A DNA stretch of 64,000 nucleotides, from positions 1,250,793 through 1,314,792 of the forward strand of contig CAXAMN010006446.1 of NCBI GenBank assembly GCA_963970005.1. The letters run 5' to 3'. The notes under the pieces were generated by a model. The model saw only the letters and a list, made by a program, of their open reading frames with translations. It had not been told where the DNA came from and ran no database searches. Position numbers and translations under genes: made by a program. This document shows positions 10,827 to 21,468 of the stretch, one piece after another; position 1 is the stretch's first letter, and the number at the start of each line of letters is the position of its first letter. Source of the DNA: Durusdinium trenchii. Taxonomy: Eukaryota > Sar > Dinophyceae > Suessiales > Symbiodiniaceae.

Positions 10827-13800
10827 GGTCCTTCCCCCGCAGAATCGCAATTCTGGTCCATAGAGGAATCACTGCAGATGAGTTAGTGCGACTGATTGGG
10901 TATGCTGAGGTGTGTGCCTATCGGGAGTGCGAATTTCAGAAGCAGCAAGATGAGGGAGTGCAAAGTTGGAAAGGGGGACAAGCCATTGTGGAACCTCATG
11001 GAATCCTTCTTCAGCTCCTGTACCAGGAGACCTGTACGCATGGCCATCAGAGGATGATTGATGTGATGGAGCGCCATGGAGATTATCATGACCAAGTTCA
11101 CCTTATGCAAGTCCATGCATCCCAAAGGCCACAAGCCATGAAGCTAGCTCGATATTGCCAGCACTATACAGATGTGGCTGGACCTCTGTATATCTGGCAG
11201 CACCGGGAGTGTGATAAAGACGCCTATTCTTCTGGAGTGAGGAAGTATCGGAAGATTAAGGCTGATGAGAACGATCTGGCCATACTCCCGCACTTGAAAC
11301 CTACAGATACGGCCCTAGAGAAGACATGTGTTGAAGCAATTGATCCACCGCCTGTTTTCCTTGGTGTGCCCCGGCTGACGGTGATTGCTTTCCCATGTGA
11401 TGCAGAGAGGATTCCGATATTGATGGAAGCAAGCAGGAATGAGGCCCCAAGGCTCGGCACTGCCCTTTTAATGTCGACATCGAATTCCATCCCTATGAGG
11501 CATCTATTCGATATTAGCCTACAGGACCATCGATGTGACGCCGATTCAACTTGCTGGGCAGTGGTACGGAGGCGCATGTTTTTGTATTGGCAGGATGTCA
11601 TCCTTTTTGACGGAGACTATGTCCAAATCTATGAACAGCTGTCTGAGGAAGATAGCTTGTCTGATCTTTCGACAGACGTCTCTAGTGAAGAAGGCGATTG
11701 CAGTCTGTGGACTGCTGATTCAGCAAGCTCAACTGATCCTCAGGTTGACGATTGGACTCCCTTTGCTGCTGTTATGCACGGCAATAGTGAAGCTGGCAAT
11801 GACACCGATGATGAGTATCGAGAGTTGCGCGCCAGGACGACCATTGATGAACAAAGGCAAGCTGGCTACTCTATGCCGTTGGATGATCAAGTGCTGGATC
11901 TGAGTGATGAGCTAGTTCATTCAAATCTGGCGTTAGTCCAAACTGATATGAATGTGCATGATGCAGCTGAACAAGATGATACTAGCGGCTCTGGCAGTCT
12001 ATCCATTCCGCTGACCCTGGTGGTTTCCAATATCAGTGATGCTCCACCTCCCGTTGGGCTTGGAGTCAACAGAGAAGTCGATTGGCTGTCTTCCTGGATC
12101 GCTGCTAGAAGAGCCCTGGCAGAGTATTTCTTGCACTATCAGCATCAGGGTAGCACCCATGCTCCTGTACATTTGATCTACTCCACACAAGAGGGTACTT
12201 TCAGTAACTGCCTTAGAAGTCCGAGCCTTCTCTTCTCGCATGGAAGACCTATTGAGGATTTCATTAACTGGTGTGTCCAGAACACTGGTTGCTTGTCCCC
12301 GGCATGCAGCCGCATTTTCTGCATCGAAGTGGAGCTTTTCCAGGATGTTCCATCTTTTGTCATTGTGCAAGAGCAACCGGAGGAACAAGTGCCTTTACTC
12401 GTTCAGGTTACTGATCAACAGACTGCCATCTATCTGGTTTATCAGGCCTATAAAGTAGAGCGGGTGGCAGGGATCGTCGATTGGGTAAGCCGGCAAGTAG
12501 ATATAGTCCTACCTTTCGACATTTGCTACAGAGGGCACCGAGTACAAGGAGGCCAAGACATTCCTGTATTTGCAGGCTGTGTTTTCCAACTCCGGGTCCG
12601 CTCCTGGAGAGAGAACCAGGACCCCTTGTCAATTACAACGGCTGATGCCCTGTCGCTCTATTTTATGACACATTCGACATGGGAGGCGCTTCCACGACCA
12701 ATTGGAGAACCAAGTTCCTCATCCGATCAGGAGCAGAGTGGCTATCTGGCCCCAGTCCTGTCAGCAGTGGATGCAGGGGACTTACCACAGCATACGCTGG
12801 AGCCTCGACGGCCAGGCCTGCATGAGGAGACTGTGGAGGAAGAAGGAGATGACAATATCTTTTTCCAGATATTTCAAGGGCGAAGGAGCGAATCTTCTGT
12901 CCTTGAACTTATGGGCTATGAAGAGACCGATTACAGCGACTTTGAAAGACACTGGCATCACTATGAAGAATGGAGGCGCCATGTGAGACGACTGATGAGA
13001 ATGACCTTTTCTTTTGGACTTGACAGACTGCAAGATGAGGCACTTGCATTCAGACGGGCAAGATGGAACTGGCCACAATTTGTACTCGTTGTTCTACCTG
13101 ATTCGTGGTACAGAGGAACGCCTGTTTCAGAGATGGTTTTAGATATAGAAGGAATTGTGGTCTATGCCCGAGAATACCTCTCTGAGCAGCAACCTCATCT
13201 AGTGCCAATTGAAAGTCAGGTGGCTCTATGTGCTGTCCTTCCATTCCTGACGCCCTACGAGCAACAAGGTGATGACTCGCTTTTCCTACTGGTGGATCCT
13301 CTTCAGCGACCAGGTTTTCCAGTACTGCTTCTGGAAGACCATTGGAGCCAGGATTGGATCGCTTATTGGCCAATGAAACTGCCTGCGTCCCTCTGGACAG
13401 ATGATCTGTTGCGGACGCTGGGCCGCCTTGAAGAATGCCAGGAAGAGTCAGTCTCATGTATTTTGACGTTTGACGGCCAAGAACTCCCGCGTATGGTCTC
13501 ATGGCAATGTCTGCCTGGCATGAAGCTGAATCTCCAAATCTCCAATGTTGATGCTAAGAGATGCCAAGAAGAGATGACAGACGATGAGGTTTCTATGATG
13601 CAACGTGACAGCCATCCTGCCATACCTCCTACGGATTCAAGCAGAGGACCAGACCGACAAGGCCCTGATGCCCTGTATGACCTGGTACAGAGAGAACAAG
13701 GCAGCCCTCCTCAACCTGTGGGAGGCGTAGCAAAGTTCTGGTTGATCCCAGGAGAAGGGGTGGCCCTGCATGACGCTGTGATACGCTTGGATCTCCGACC

Positions 13801-14332
13801 ACAAGTCCCTGACTGGACCGGGTGGGTTGCACAGTCATGGAGAATGGCACCAACTCTGAAAAGGTTTCTCCCAATACGTGGCCGAGTCACGACTATTAGC
13901 CGGGAGCGCAATGACCTCCTCTTCCTCGGGACAAGTCAGCGTGATATAGGGCAAGGCATGAGATCAATTTTGGTGGATTTGGTGTACTCCAATGTGCTGC
14001 GTAGGGGAGCTATACGCTGCAACATATTGGCCACGGTCATTGAAATTGCACGATACTTCACCAGCTGGCGTATTCCGATTGACAGTCCATTGTTAGCCAC
14101 TTTTCAGCTGTACTGGCATGATGGTTCGTCATGGAGGGTATTCCAGGCCTTTGAAGTGCCTACGATACCAGAAGGATCCTTCGTCCAGATCGTGCAAGCA
14201 AGTTCTCCATGTAGCCAATACTTGATCACACCTCCTGATCCTACTCTTAGAGTTAATCCAGGCCGAGGGGACGGAGGAGGAAGGTCAAGAAGACCACCTG
14301 AGTATTATGCAATTCCAGATCGAATCTCCTGA
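10796..14332 (+). pseudogene. Retroelement ORF2, middle segment (modules)
   Basis: About 1,180 residues in frame 2, open well upstream of its first likely start, so it is an internal segment. It holds the HLMQ linker (~11110), the ALVQ linker (~11941), an acidic linker near 12850 (EEEGDDN) and the SMMQ linker (13603). Between them lie modules rich in Trp, Asp and beta-branched residues. No zinc ligands, protease triad or nuclease motif could be seen. Coding sense passes to frame 3 near 14325, where the residues run on without a gap. Confidence 0.6.
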
Positions 14333-16481
14333 AAAAGAACTCCTCCGAGGGGCAATTGACCCTCTTTTCCGAGTGGTGCAAAGTGCAAGTCGACACTTGC
14401 CTTTAGCCGGGAGGACATCTACCAGTGTCTCTTTATGGTATTTCAAAGACGGTCGAAAAGGAGCCCTCCCTGAAGCCCAACTTTACGAGCTGAAAGAGGA
14501 AGATCCTGACTGGGCTACCATGGTTGGAATCCATGGGGATGCTGCTGTTGTCCCTATTCTACCCAAGCCGCCTGATGTTGATGCTCTAAGGAGGTTGCAT
14601 GTCATGGCGTACTCTGAAGGAGCTCATCGATGTCTACTCGTTGACCTCCTTTTATTTCGAGGAACGGTCCGGGAAGCGGTCCAATGCAATCTGGCAGATA
14701 CTGTTTTGGAGATTTTCCGAACTATCGCAAAAGGGAAGCCTGCACTATGGGCACTGCAGACTACTTCCATTGTTATGGATTGGACACCTCCTGAGGGGAC
14801 AATGACCATTCGATCATATGAGACACCCCGAGTGCCCTTGGGATCCTATGTGACAATCCGAATTGACCCAATCTATTGCCATGAAGACCCGGAGCTGTTG
14901 AGGTCTTATCGGCAGAGGCCTAGAGCCTCAAATAGCCTTGGAGGCCAAGAAGCCATGTATGGCCATGCATCTCCTCCCTCAATGTACGACATTTTCAGTG
15001 ATGAAGAAGGCGAAGAAGGAACTTCTTTCTATATGTTGAAGATGAAGATGATCCGAAATAGGCAAGTGCCTGCAATTCGCCATCACAATAGTTTTGCACA
15101 ACTTCCTCCTCCAGGAAATCCTGTGTGGTGGTTCGGAGTGGACATGGAACGCATGGACGACTGGAGAGTTGTAGGACAACATGAGATTGTATGGGACGCG
15201 GCATGTTCGCCAATCCTGCTCGATTTACATGCTGAACTACAGGCAGGCCACTCTGGAAGCAAAGAGCTATGGCCTACCCGGAAGCAGGAAATTTCCTTGG
15301 ATGCGGCACTGCGATCACCGACATGGTGTGAGATACCCCTACCTGGTGTCGACAACCTGAAGGAAATGCTGCATAGGTCGATTTCCTACCCAGACATTCC
15401 GTGGAATGACATCAGAGGCTACATGGATGAGGAGCAAAAGAGAAAATTTGATAATATGATCCAGATCATGCCAAATGAGTTTGAGGAGGTTGATAAGATC
15501 TGTATCTACACAGATGGATCGTATTTTGGCCGACAAGCAACTCTTGCGGGATGGGCTTTTGCAGTTATGGCCGATCTCGAAGACCCAGTCTGTATGGCTT
15601 TGGATTTTGGAGTCATTACTCTGGAACCATTGGAAAATGGCTGGGTTGGAGCGACTAGGTCTGACGCAAGAAGTGGAGAAGCTACTGCATTGATCCGAGC
15701 ATTGGAATGGGCTCTAGCACATCTGCAATTTCGAGCAGTCAAATTTTGTTTTGATGCCCAGAGTGTAGGGTATGGAGCTGATGGTGCCTATGGCTTCCTG
15801 CAGCAAGAGCTTCCCATGAAGATTGCACGCGCTCTAACTCTCGTCCTGCGACAGCAAGAAGAAGTAGACATTCGCATGGAATATGTGAAAGCCCATAGTG
15901 GAGTCTTTTCCAATGAACTAGTTGATGCCGCAGCCAAATTAGCTGCAAAAGAGCAAAGGAATTTTACTGATGCTGATAGGCCAGACTATTTTGCTACGGC
16001 TACAGGGCCAAGATCAATCTTGGACAGCCTTTGGATGTGCTGCGGTAAAGCTGATGATGCTTATCCTACCATTGCCAATGGAAAAGTAATATTACCGCGA
16101 TATGGCCGAGACTCAGGATTGGAAGGCCGGCTACCTGCTGCGGTATTGCCCGACCAAGCAACACCACGAATTGAGATCAAGACCGTGAAACTTTCGGCAA
16201 TTACCTACAATGTCCAGAGTCTTGGAACACGGGCAGGACCTGGACAAGTCCAATATTTGCGCGAACAGTTGGCATATGGCCGTTATGAGATCGCTTTCCT
16301 CCAGGAAACAAGGACGAAGCATTCCAATATGATCGTTTCGGACAGCCACATTCGATTGTGTTCTGAGGCGGAAAATGGGAAAGGAGGTAAATCTGGCTGC
16401 TCAGACACCGTGGGTCTTCCACCAGAGAGCTCTTCCCAAAGCATTCGATTCAAGTTTTGTACTCTGACAGCGAGATCCTGA
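14307..16481 (+). pseudogene. Retroelement ORF2, segment with RNase H and start of EEP
   Basis: This frame 3 segment of about 720 residues has a last module and an acidic linker (FSDEEGEEGTSFYML, ~14995-15035). A complete RNase H domain (15495-15960) and the first part of an EEP endonuclease (from ~16186) follow. Near 16390 a small deletion, probably two bases in the GKGG stretch, shifts the frame and the rest of EEP is read in frame 2. The enzymes would work in target-primed reverse transcription in the nucleus. Confidence 0.75.
15495..15960 (+). other. RNase H domain of ORF2
   Basis: RNase H removes the RNA strand of an RNA:DNA hybrid. The catalytic carboxylates are visible in order: Asp in IYTDGS (15513), Glu in SGEATALIRALEWAL, Asp in FCFDAQS, Asp in ELVDAAAKLA, plus the His of the KAHSG loop. 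The domain length (~155 residues) is normal. Its position is unusual because it lies ahead of the endonuclease and reverse transcriptase, while LINE clades with RNase H mostly carry it after the polymerase. Confidence 0.88.
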
Positions 16482-16960
16482 TTGCGCAGGTTATGTATGC
16501 CTCCGCGAATTACCTCCTATGCTCTGCACATGCCCCACATTCAGGGCATCCTATGGGGGTCATTGAAGATTTCTGGGCCAAACTGACCATGGAGCTTCTA
16601 CCACTCAGCAAAAAGCATACGAATGTTCTGATTGGTATTGACGCTAATGCGCATTTTGCATCAGGAGATGGTCAGGTCATTGGTGACCATGGCTTGGAAG
16701 AGCAAGAAAATGTTTCAGGACGCTGTTTCAAGGATTTCCTTCATCAGTTGGAGGGAGCCCTGCCTTCAACTTTCGAATGGATCCATGAAGGTGATACCAC
16801 CACATGGACAAGCAATGTCAACGGCAGACGAGCCAGATGTGATTATTTTGTATGTCCGATTGGTTGGATACACCAACAGCTCCATACCTATCCGGTCCAC
16901 TGGCTCGATGAGGGGAACAGTGGCACGGACCATACGCCCCTTGCTATTGATTGCACTTTG
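16186..16960 (+). other. EEP (apurinic-type) endonuclease domain of ORF2
   Basis: This endonuclease nicks the target DNA to prime reverse transcription. Motifs in order are ITYNVQSL (Asn), FLQETR (Glu), HAPHSG, LIGIDANAH (Asp, Asn), RCDYFV (Asp) and GTDHTPLAI (Asp-His). All expected catalytic residues are present, but a frame change near 16390 splits the domain between frames 3 and 2. It places the element with LINE clades that use an apurinic-type rather than a restriction-type nuclease. Confidence 0.88.
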
Positions 16961-19612
16961 CAGCAGAGTATATCTCGGAGGCCAAAACCGCAAAAGAAGT
17001 TCGACCGTAGAGCACTACAGCAAGCCGATCCTAAGTGGCTGGAGCAACAGTTTGCAGACTTCAAATCCCCATTTTGGCATGTCTCGGTTGATCGCCATGC
17101 TACAACTGTTACGAGCTGGATTGGAGAAAAGCTGGCAACAATCTTCCCACCTGTCCGGTCAAGGCCAAAGAAGTCGTACATCTCTCAAACCACCTGGAAA
17201 ATGAGAGGAGAGCGACTCAGGCTAAAAAAGACTACTGGTATTGCGCAATCCAAATCTGGGCTATGTACTTTGCAACACGCCTTTGAGGCGCTCAAAGAAC
17301 AACGGCCGTTAGGTAGATGCCAAGTCTTCATTGAGACAATGGCTTGGCTGAGGCTTTTGATTGTCCGGAAAAGAGCCCTTGCTGGACATACCAAGCTTCT
17401 GACCCGAAGCCTGAAGGCTGATCGAACTGCGATGCTGGAAGAGATTGCCGAACAGTCTAAAACTATGAGTGCCACTGAATTGGCAGCAGCGCTCCGATCC
17501 ATTGGGATTCGTAGCAGAAAGAAACCGTCGGGTGTTTTGCCCCTTCCGATGGTGCAGAATGCTGATGGACAAATCATAGGTTCGTTAGAAGAACTAGCTG
17601 AGACTTGGAGGAAGCATTTTGCCAGACAGGAAGATGGATGTAGAGTCAATCCGCTTGATCTGCTGCAAGAGGGACAGGAAGCTATTGAGCATCGGATCCG
17701 GCCTGATTTTGAAGATTTTCCGACCTGGCTTGAACTGGAGGCTGCATTTCGGCGCACGTCAAAGAAGAAAGCCTACTTTGATGATGGTGTCCCGGGTGAC
17801 TTGCTAGCAGCTATACCGGCATGCATGACTAATATCTTCCTGCCGCTCTTCCTGAAAGAGGTGCTCTACCAACGAGAGGCTCTTATTTATAAGGGCGGAA
17901 GATTGGTCCCAGCTTTCAAGAAGGGCTCGCCGCTACACTGCGAGAATTATCGATCGCTCTTTGTGTCCAGCCCTGTAGGAAAAGCCTTACATAGCTTGTA
18001 TAGGAACAAAATCGGCAGGCAATTTGAGCAGTCAAGGTGTAGCATGCAGCTAGGCGGGCTGAAAGGACATGGCATAACGCAAGTCTCACACTCGATCCAT
18101 CTTTGCCATAGTTGGGCAATCAGCCACCAGTGCAGTTTCGCTGTGCTGTTTGTCGATATCCAAAATGCCTTCTATAGGCTACTCCGAGAGCACATTATCT
18201 CTGGGACAAACGGTGAGAGAACTGTGCAAGCCATCTTTGACAGCCTTGCATTGCCGCCAGGAACGTTCGAGGAGTTCCAGGCCTTTTATGATCAAGGTCC
18301 AGCCCTCGAGAGCTCTGGCACTCGACCATTCATGCAGAGTCTTTTTCGAGAGTTCTATTCCCGGACTTGGTTCACTGTTCCGGGGTCAGAGCAGTGGACA
18401 CAAACTAAACGTGGCAGCAGACCTGGTGACTCTTTTGCTGACATTTGCTTCGGATTTGCATTGTCAAAATTGTTGCACCGACTAGAGCTGACACTGGTTC
18501 ACCGTTTCCCGTTCCTACAGCTGGAATGGAGTGGCAACTACGATCCCTTTGAGTCTGCCGCAACGCAGGCTGTGGGACCCTTGATCCCGGTCTGGGCGGA
18601 TGATCTGGCCTTAGTGATTTTCCATGATTCGCCGAATGAGCTCCTACGGCTACTGCCGGAAATCACGACGGAGGTTCTCCATCAACTCGCAGTCATTGGA
18701 CTGCAGCCCAACATGAAGGCCGGCAAGACAGAGCTACTGTTAGATCTACGTGGCCAAGGTTCACTTCGCGCCAGACAGAAACTCACCCACCAAGATTATC
18801 AAATCCACCTGGCGACACCGCTGATTGCTGAGGCTCTCAGGGTGGTTGGAGCATATCGACATTTGGGCACTGTCATCCAGCTAGGTGGACGAACGCAGAA
18901 GGATATTAAGATTAAGTTCGGGACAGCCCATGAAATCGTTACCAAGTATCGAGCTCAGATTTTTTCGAACCGCAAGCTACATCTCCAACATAAGGTCCAG
19001 CTGTTCAATTCCTTGGTGATGAGTACCATCACCTTTAACGCAGCTGCATGGAATACAACGACGAAAGGGCAGATGAAGCAGATTGAACATGGATTTGATC
19101 GACTGCACAAGCGGATTGCTATCATGCACCATGGCCCTGATGCGCTCCTATGGAGTTATGCAAAGGTATATGCGTACCTCAATGCACCAGACACAGACAC
19201 GGTCTTGCGTGTGGCCCGCTTGCGATACCTTGCGCAAATGGTTCGCACGGGCCAGCCTCACTTTTGGGCTTTGGTCCAGTTGGAGCAGAGATGGTACTCG
19301 ACTGTTGTTGAAGATCTGTCATGGCTGCAGTCTTTGTGTACCCAAGATGAAATCCCTGATGGATCTGCTGACAGCTGGCCTTTGCTGGTAGATTGGGCCA
19401 ATCGACGGCCTCTGCCATGGAAGCGCTTGCTGAAAAGAGCCCAAGCACGAGCTATTGCTCACCAGAGGCGACGCCATGAATGGGATCAGTTGCAGCGTTG
19501 GGTTTTAGATTTTTGTCTGAGCACCAAGCGCTCAACATCCCTGAGAATTCTGCACCAGATGAACACTTTTGCCTCCGATGCGCGAAGATTTTTGCTACGC
19601 CAGCTGCATTAG
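16391..19612 (+). pseudogene. Retroelement ORF2, EEP end plus reverse transcriptase
   Basis: A frame 2 segment of just over 1,050 residues. The end of EEP is followed by a helical linker and a complete non-LTR reverse transcriptase. Its frame closes at 19612, but sense moves to frame 1 near 19545, where the zinc fingers follow. It is the longest uninterrupted enzymatic frame in the element. The stop is caused by the frame change, so it does not mark the natural protein end. Confidence 0.8.
17755..19110 (+). other. Reverse transcriptase domain of ORF2
   Basis: This polymerase copies the element RNA at the nicked target. Visible blocks are GRLVPAFKKGSP and ENYRSLFVSSPVGK (motifs 1-2), FVDIQNAFYRL (motif A, Asp at 18155), KRGSRPGDSFAD (motif B), VWADDLAL (motif C, Asp-Asp at 18599-18604) and LQPNMKAGKTELLL (motif D). 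The usual Tyr/Phe before A-D-D is Trp. Its size and motif spacing fit a LINE polymerase. A thumb-like region with YRHLGTVI follows near 18860. Confidence 0.9.
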
Positions 19613-19761
19613 CGGTACATGCCTTTAAGATGCACTCGCGACGAAATGTCACGAGATATTTCGTAGATGGACGACAGTGTGTATGCTGCCTGAAGCACTA
19701 CTCATCAGTCCTCAATCTGCAAAATCATGTTAAGCGCAGTCAGAAGTGTCTCCACCGATAC
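19564..19761 (+). other. Two zinc-finger motifs of ORF2
   Basis: The first finger reads C-x2-C-x12-H-x4-H (FCLRCAKIF to AFKMH). The second has C-x2-C (CVCCLKHY), then His in LQNHVKR and Cys in QKCLH. C2H2 and C2HC fingers near the polymerase are common in LINE ORF2 proteins and probably help bind RNA or DNA. Confidence 0.75.
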
Positions 19762-20253
19762 ATGACCGGTGCCATCATCATAGAGCCTGAGGCAGGTGTT
19801 AATAGTAGAAAGGCCAATCAGAGCAGAGAAGTTCTTGCTGACCCAGTTCTACAAGGTGAGGGGCCCAAGAAAATTTCCACGCTTGAGAACCAAGGAGACC
19901 CCTTTGTTGATGGGGAAACCAGTAGGTTATGGCAGGCATGGACACAAGCCTTGGTTCCGCTCCAAGATGCCGATGGTTTGCTTGAACGGCTCCGGATTGT
20001 GACCAAGAACACATGTCTCTTTCCGTCTGAAATCCGACAAACCTACAAAAACTGGCAAGCGTATGCTGCCCAAACAGAAGAACTGAATTTGCAGCACCTT
20101 GGAATTCTACGAATCTTTGAGGACAGATTTGCTTTCGAATGGTTTCAAACAGGATGCCAGAAGCTAAGTCCTCACAAGGATGCCAGCCTTTGTATGGAGC
20201 GATTGGCCGCGCAGATGCACCAGCAGGCTTTTGTTTGTTACCGAGAGCCGATT

Positions 20254-20840
20254 CATGCGCCGGTCATCTTCGCCCATTTGTTTTCAGGGCACAGAAGGAC
20301 AGCTGATATCCAGGAGTGTCTTGAAAAGAAGGGCTGTGTGATGATTTCTGTTGACATTATCTTTAACGTCTCTTTAGGAGATTTGAATCGACCGGAAACT
20401 TTCAACCTTTTCCGACGCGCTCTTGAGCAAAATGTGCTCCAGGGCTTCGTTGCGGGCCCACCGTGTGAAACATGGTCGCGGGCCCGAGGCAGGGCTCTCA
20501 GTGATGGCACCTTAGGACCCCGCGTCGTGAGAACGAATGCTAGGCCATATGGGAAAGTTGATTTGACCCGAAAGGAAGACGAACAAGTCACTTTTGGGTC
20601 ACGTCTATTGGCCGTAGCCCTCAAGCTCACCTGTGTGGCGCTCGTACACGGTAAAACCGTAGTACTTGAGCATCCGGCAGGAGACGAAGATGAGCCGCAC
20701 CTTGTTTCCATATGGAAGACATCGATCCTCAAAGTGATCCAGCTCTTCCCCAGGGTCTCCAAAGTCCGCGTTCTGCAGGGCCATTACGGCGGCAAAACGG
20801 TTAAGCCTACCGATTTGTTGCTTGTGAACGGGGCGGATGA
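20254..20840 (+). other. Cytosine-C5 methyltransferase-like domain of ORF2
   Basis: Pattern seen: FAHLFSGHRR as a motif-I-like SAM loop, ISVDI as a motif-II-like acid, GDLNR, then GFVAGPPCETWS, which carries the Pro-Pro-Cys of motif IV. VVLEHPA stands where the Glu-Asn-Val of motif VI is expected. I do not see the Gln-x-Arg-x-Arg motif VIII. So this is either a divergent DNA methyltransferase or a relative that kept the fold. It is a different lineage from the true methyltransferase at 35854-37080. If active it could methylate the element's own DNA. That is inference. Confidence 0.55.
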
Positions 20841-21138
20841 CGCAAAGGAGACCCTTTACCACCAGCGCACTACACAGTTGCCGCTCGCGTCAGCCATTGG
20901 CAAAGACACGGAGGGCCGGTGGAAAACTGCCGAACTTAAGGTATACCCACCTGGCTTGTGCGAAGCGATCGCCACTCTGTGTGCCAATGCACAGCCTATT
21001 CCCAAAGATGCCCAACAGAATCCCAGTTGGTTTGAAGAGGTTATTGTGGCCCTTAATGCCTCTTTTGACGTCAATGCTGAAATGGGGCAGGATTTTGGGA
21101 ATAAAGGCCAACAGCTTAAATTCAATGACCATAATTAA

Positions 21139-21190
21139 TGCAATTGCCGCAGACAATCGTCCTTGGCGCTCGAGAAAGAAAGAAAGAAAG
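21139..21190 (+). other. Retroelement 3' end with GAAA tail
   Basis: A short 3' untranslated stretch ends in four GAAA units plus G (21174-21190), directly followed by the right target duplication. Non-LTR elements often end in short tandem repeats instead of poly(A), so this fixes orientation and the 3' border. Confidence 0.8.
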
Positions 21191-21204
21191 CCACTTTAAA
21201 CTAG
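21191..21204. repeat. Target-site duplication, 3' copy
   Basis: Identical over 14 bases to 5681-5694. After it the sequences differ (TTTAAATTG here, element sequence on the left), which supports this border. Confidence 0.85.
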
Positions 21205-21352
21205 TTTAAATTGACTATAGGTGCATGTGCACACGTAGATTCACATAGATCGCCCAAAGCACCGATGAAACCAGTGTTCGTCCTCGAATCCTCCAGGACA
21301 ACAGGGTGATAAGTGATATCATTCTAACCGTCAGGTTCTGTTTTCTGCTTCA

Positions 21353-21468
21353 CCCTAAGGATCCAGTCGTACCTTTTAGGTATGGTGATGTGTTCGACAC
21401 TCCAATGTAGGTGGCATGAGGGTCCAGTTGTACTTTCGTTCCGATTGTACGACTGGATCCCTATAGGG
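21353..21468. repeat. 116-bp MITE, copy 1
   Basis: The left end CCCTAAGGATCCAGTCGTAC matches the reverse complement of the right end GTACGACTGGATCCCTATAG. It is non-coding and the same size as the copy at 24949-25064. The centre shares GGTGATGTGTTCGACACT with that copy. A transposase elsewhere in the genome would have to mobilise it. Confidence 0.75.

Larger units (their letters stand above)
8359..15040 (+). repeat. Array of ~230-residue modules separated by acidic Met/Val-Gln linkers
   Basis: Across three frames, similar linkers recur at near-constant spacing. They are DYSSLMQ (to ~8370), EEASSIMQ (9078), GDQVNMMQ (9720), DDHSFVQ (10412), HDQVHLMQ (11110), NLALVQ (11941) and DDEVSMMQ (13603). 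The gaps are about 710, 640, 690, 700, 830 and 1660 bases, the last close to two units. Each linker follows an Asp/Glu/Ser-rich run. Between linkers, blocks share a weak pattern: a beta-like strand with Thr-Trp or Ser-His, a basic stretch, then IW-D or LW-D and V-V-P. I recognise no named domain. The regularity suggests internal duplication and perhaps processing sites. Confidence 0.6.
19480..21138 (+). pseudogene. Retroelement ORF2, C-terminal segment (zinc fingers and methyltransferase-like domain)
   Basis: A frame 1 segment, meaningful from about 19545, ending at the last stop of the element (21136-21138). It has two Cys/His fingers, a helical linker of ~150 residues and a Rossmann-like methyltransferase domain. 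Only a ~50-base 3' end follows before the GAAA tail. Since it continues ORF2 through a single indel, these domains were probably made as part of the same polyprotein. Confidence 0.7.
5695..21190 (+). mobile_element. 15.5-kb non-LTR retrotransposon with methyltransferase-like domain
   Basis: The element is bounded by 14-bp target duplications and ends in GAAA repeats, so it belongs to the non-LTR (LINE) type. It carries a coiled-coil ORF1 and a giant ORF2. ORF2 runs from a hydrophobic region and repeated ~230-residue modules to RNase H, EEP endonuclease, reverse transcriptase, zinc fingers and a C5-methyltransferase-like domain. Several single-base frame changes interrupt the frames (about 6460, 7290, 10080, 10795, 14325, 16390, 19545), so this copy is probably dead. 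The intact target duplication and intact catalytic motifs suggest it is young. LINEs are usually 4-8 kb, so the size is exceptional. Retrotransposons carrying cytosine methyltransferases are known from dinoflagellates, and this fits that theme. Confidence 0.88.

Noticed and set aside
19480-21138. Zinc-finger plus methyltransferase-like frame as an independent host gene
   Set aside because: It continues the RT frame through one indel, ends just before the element tail and lies inside the target duplications.
5695-21190. Minus-strand frames up to 150 residues within the retroelement
   Set aside because: Shadows of the plus-strand ORF2; they contain none of the domain motifs.
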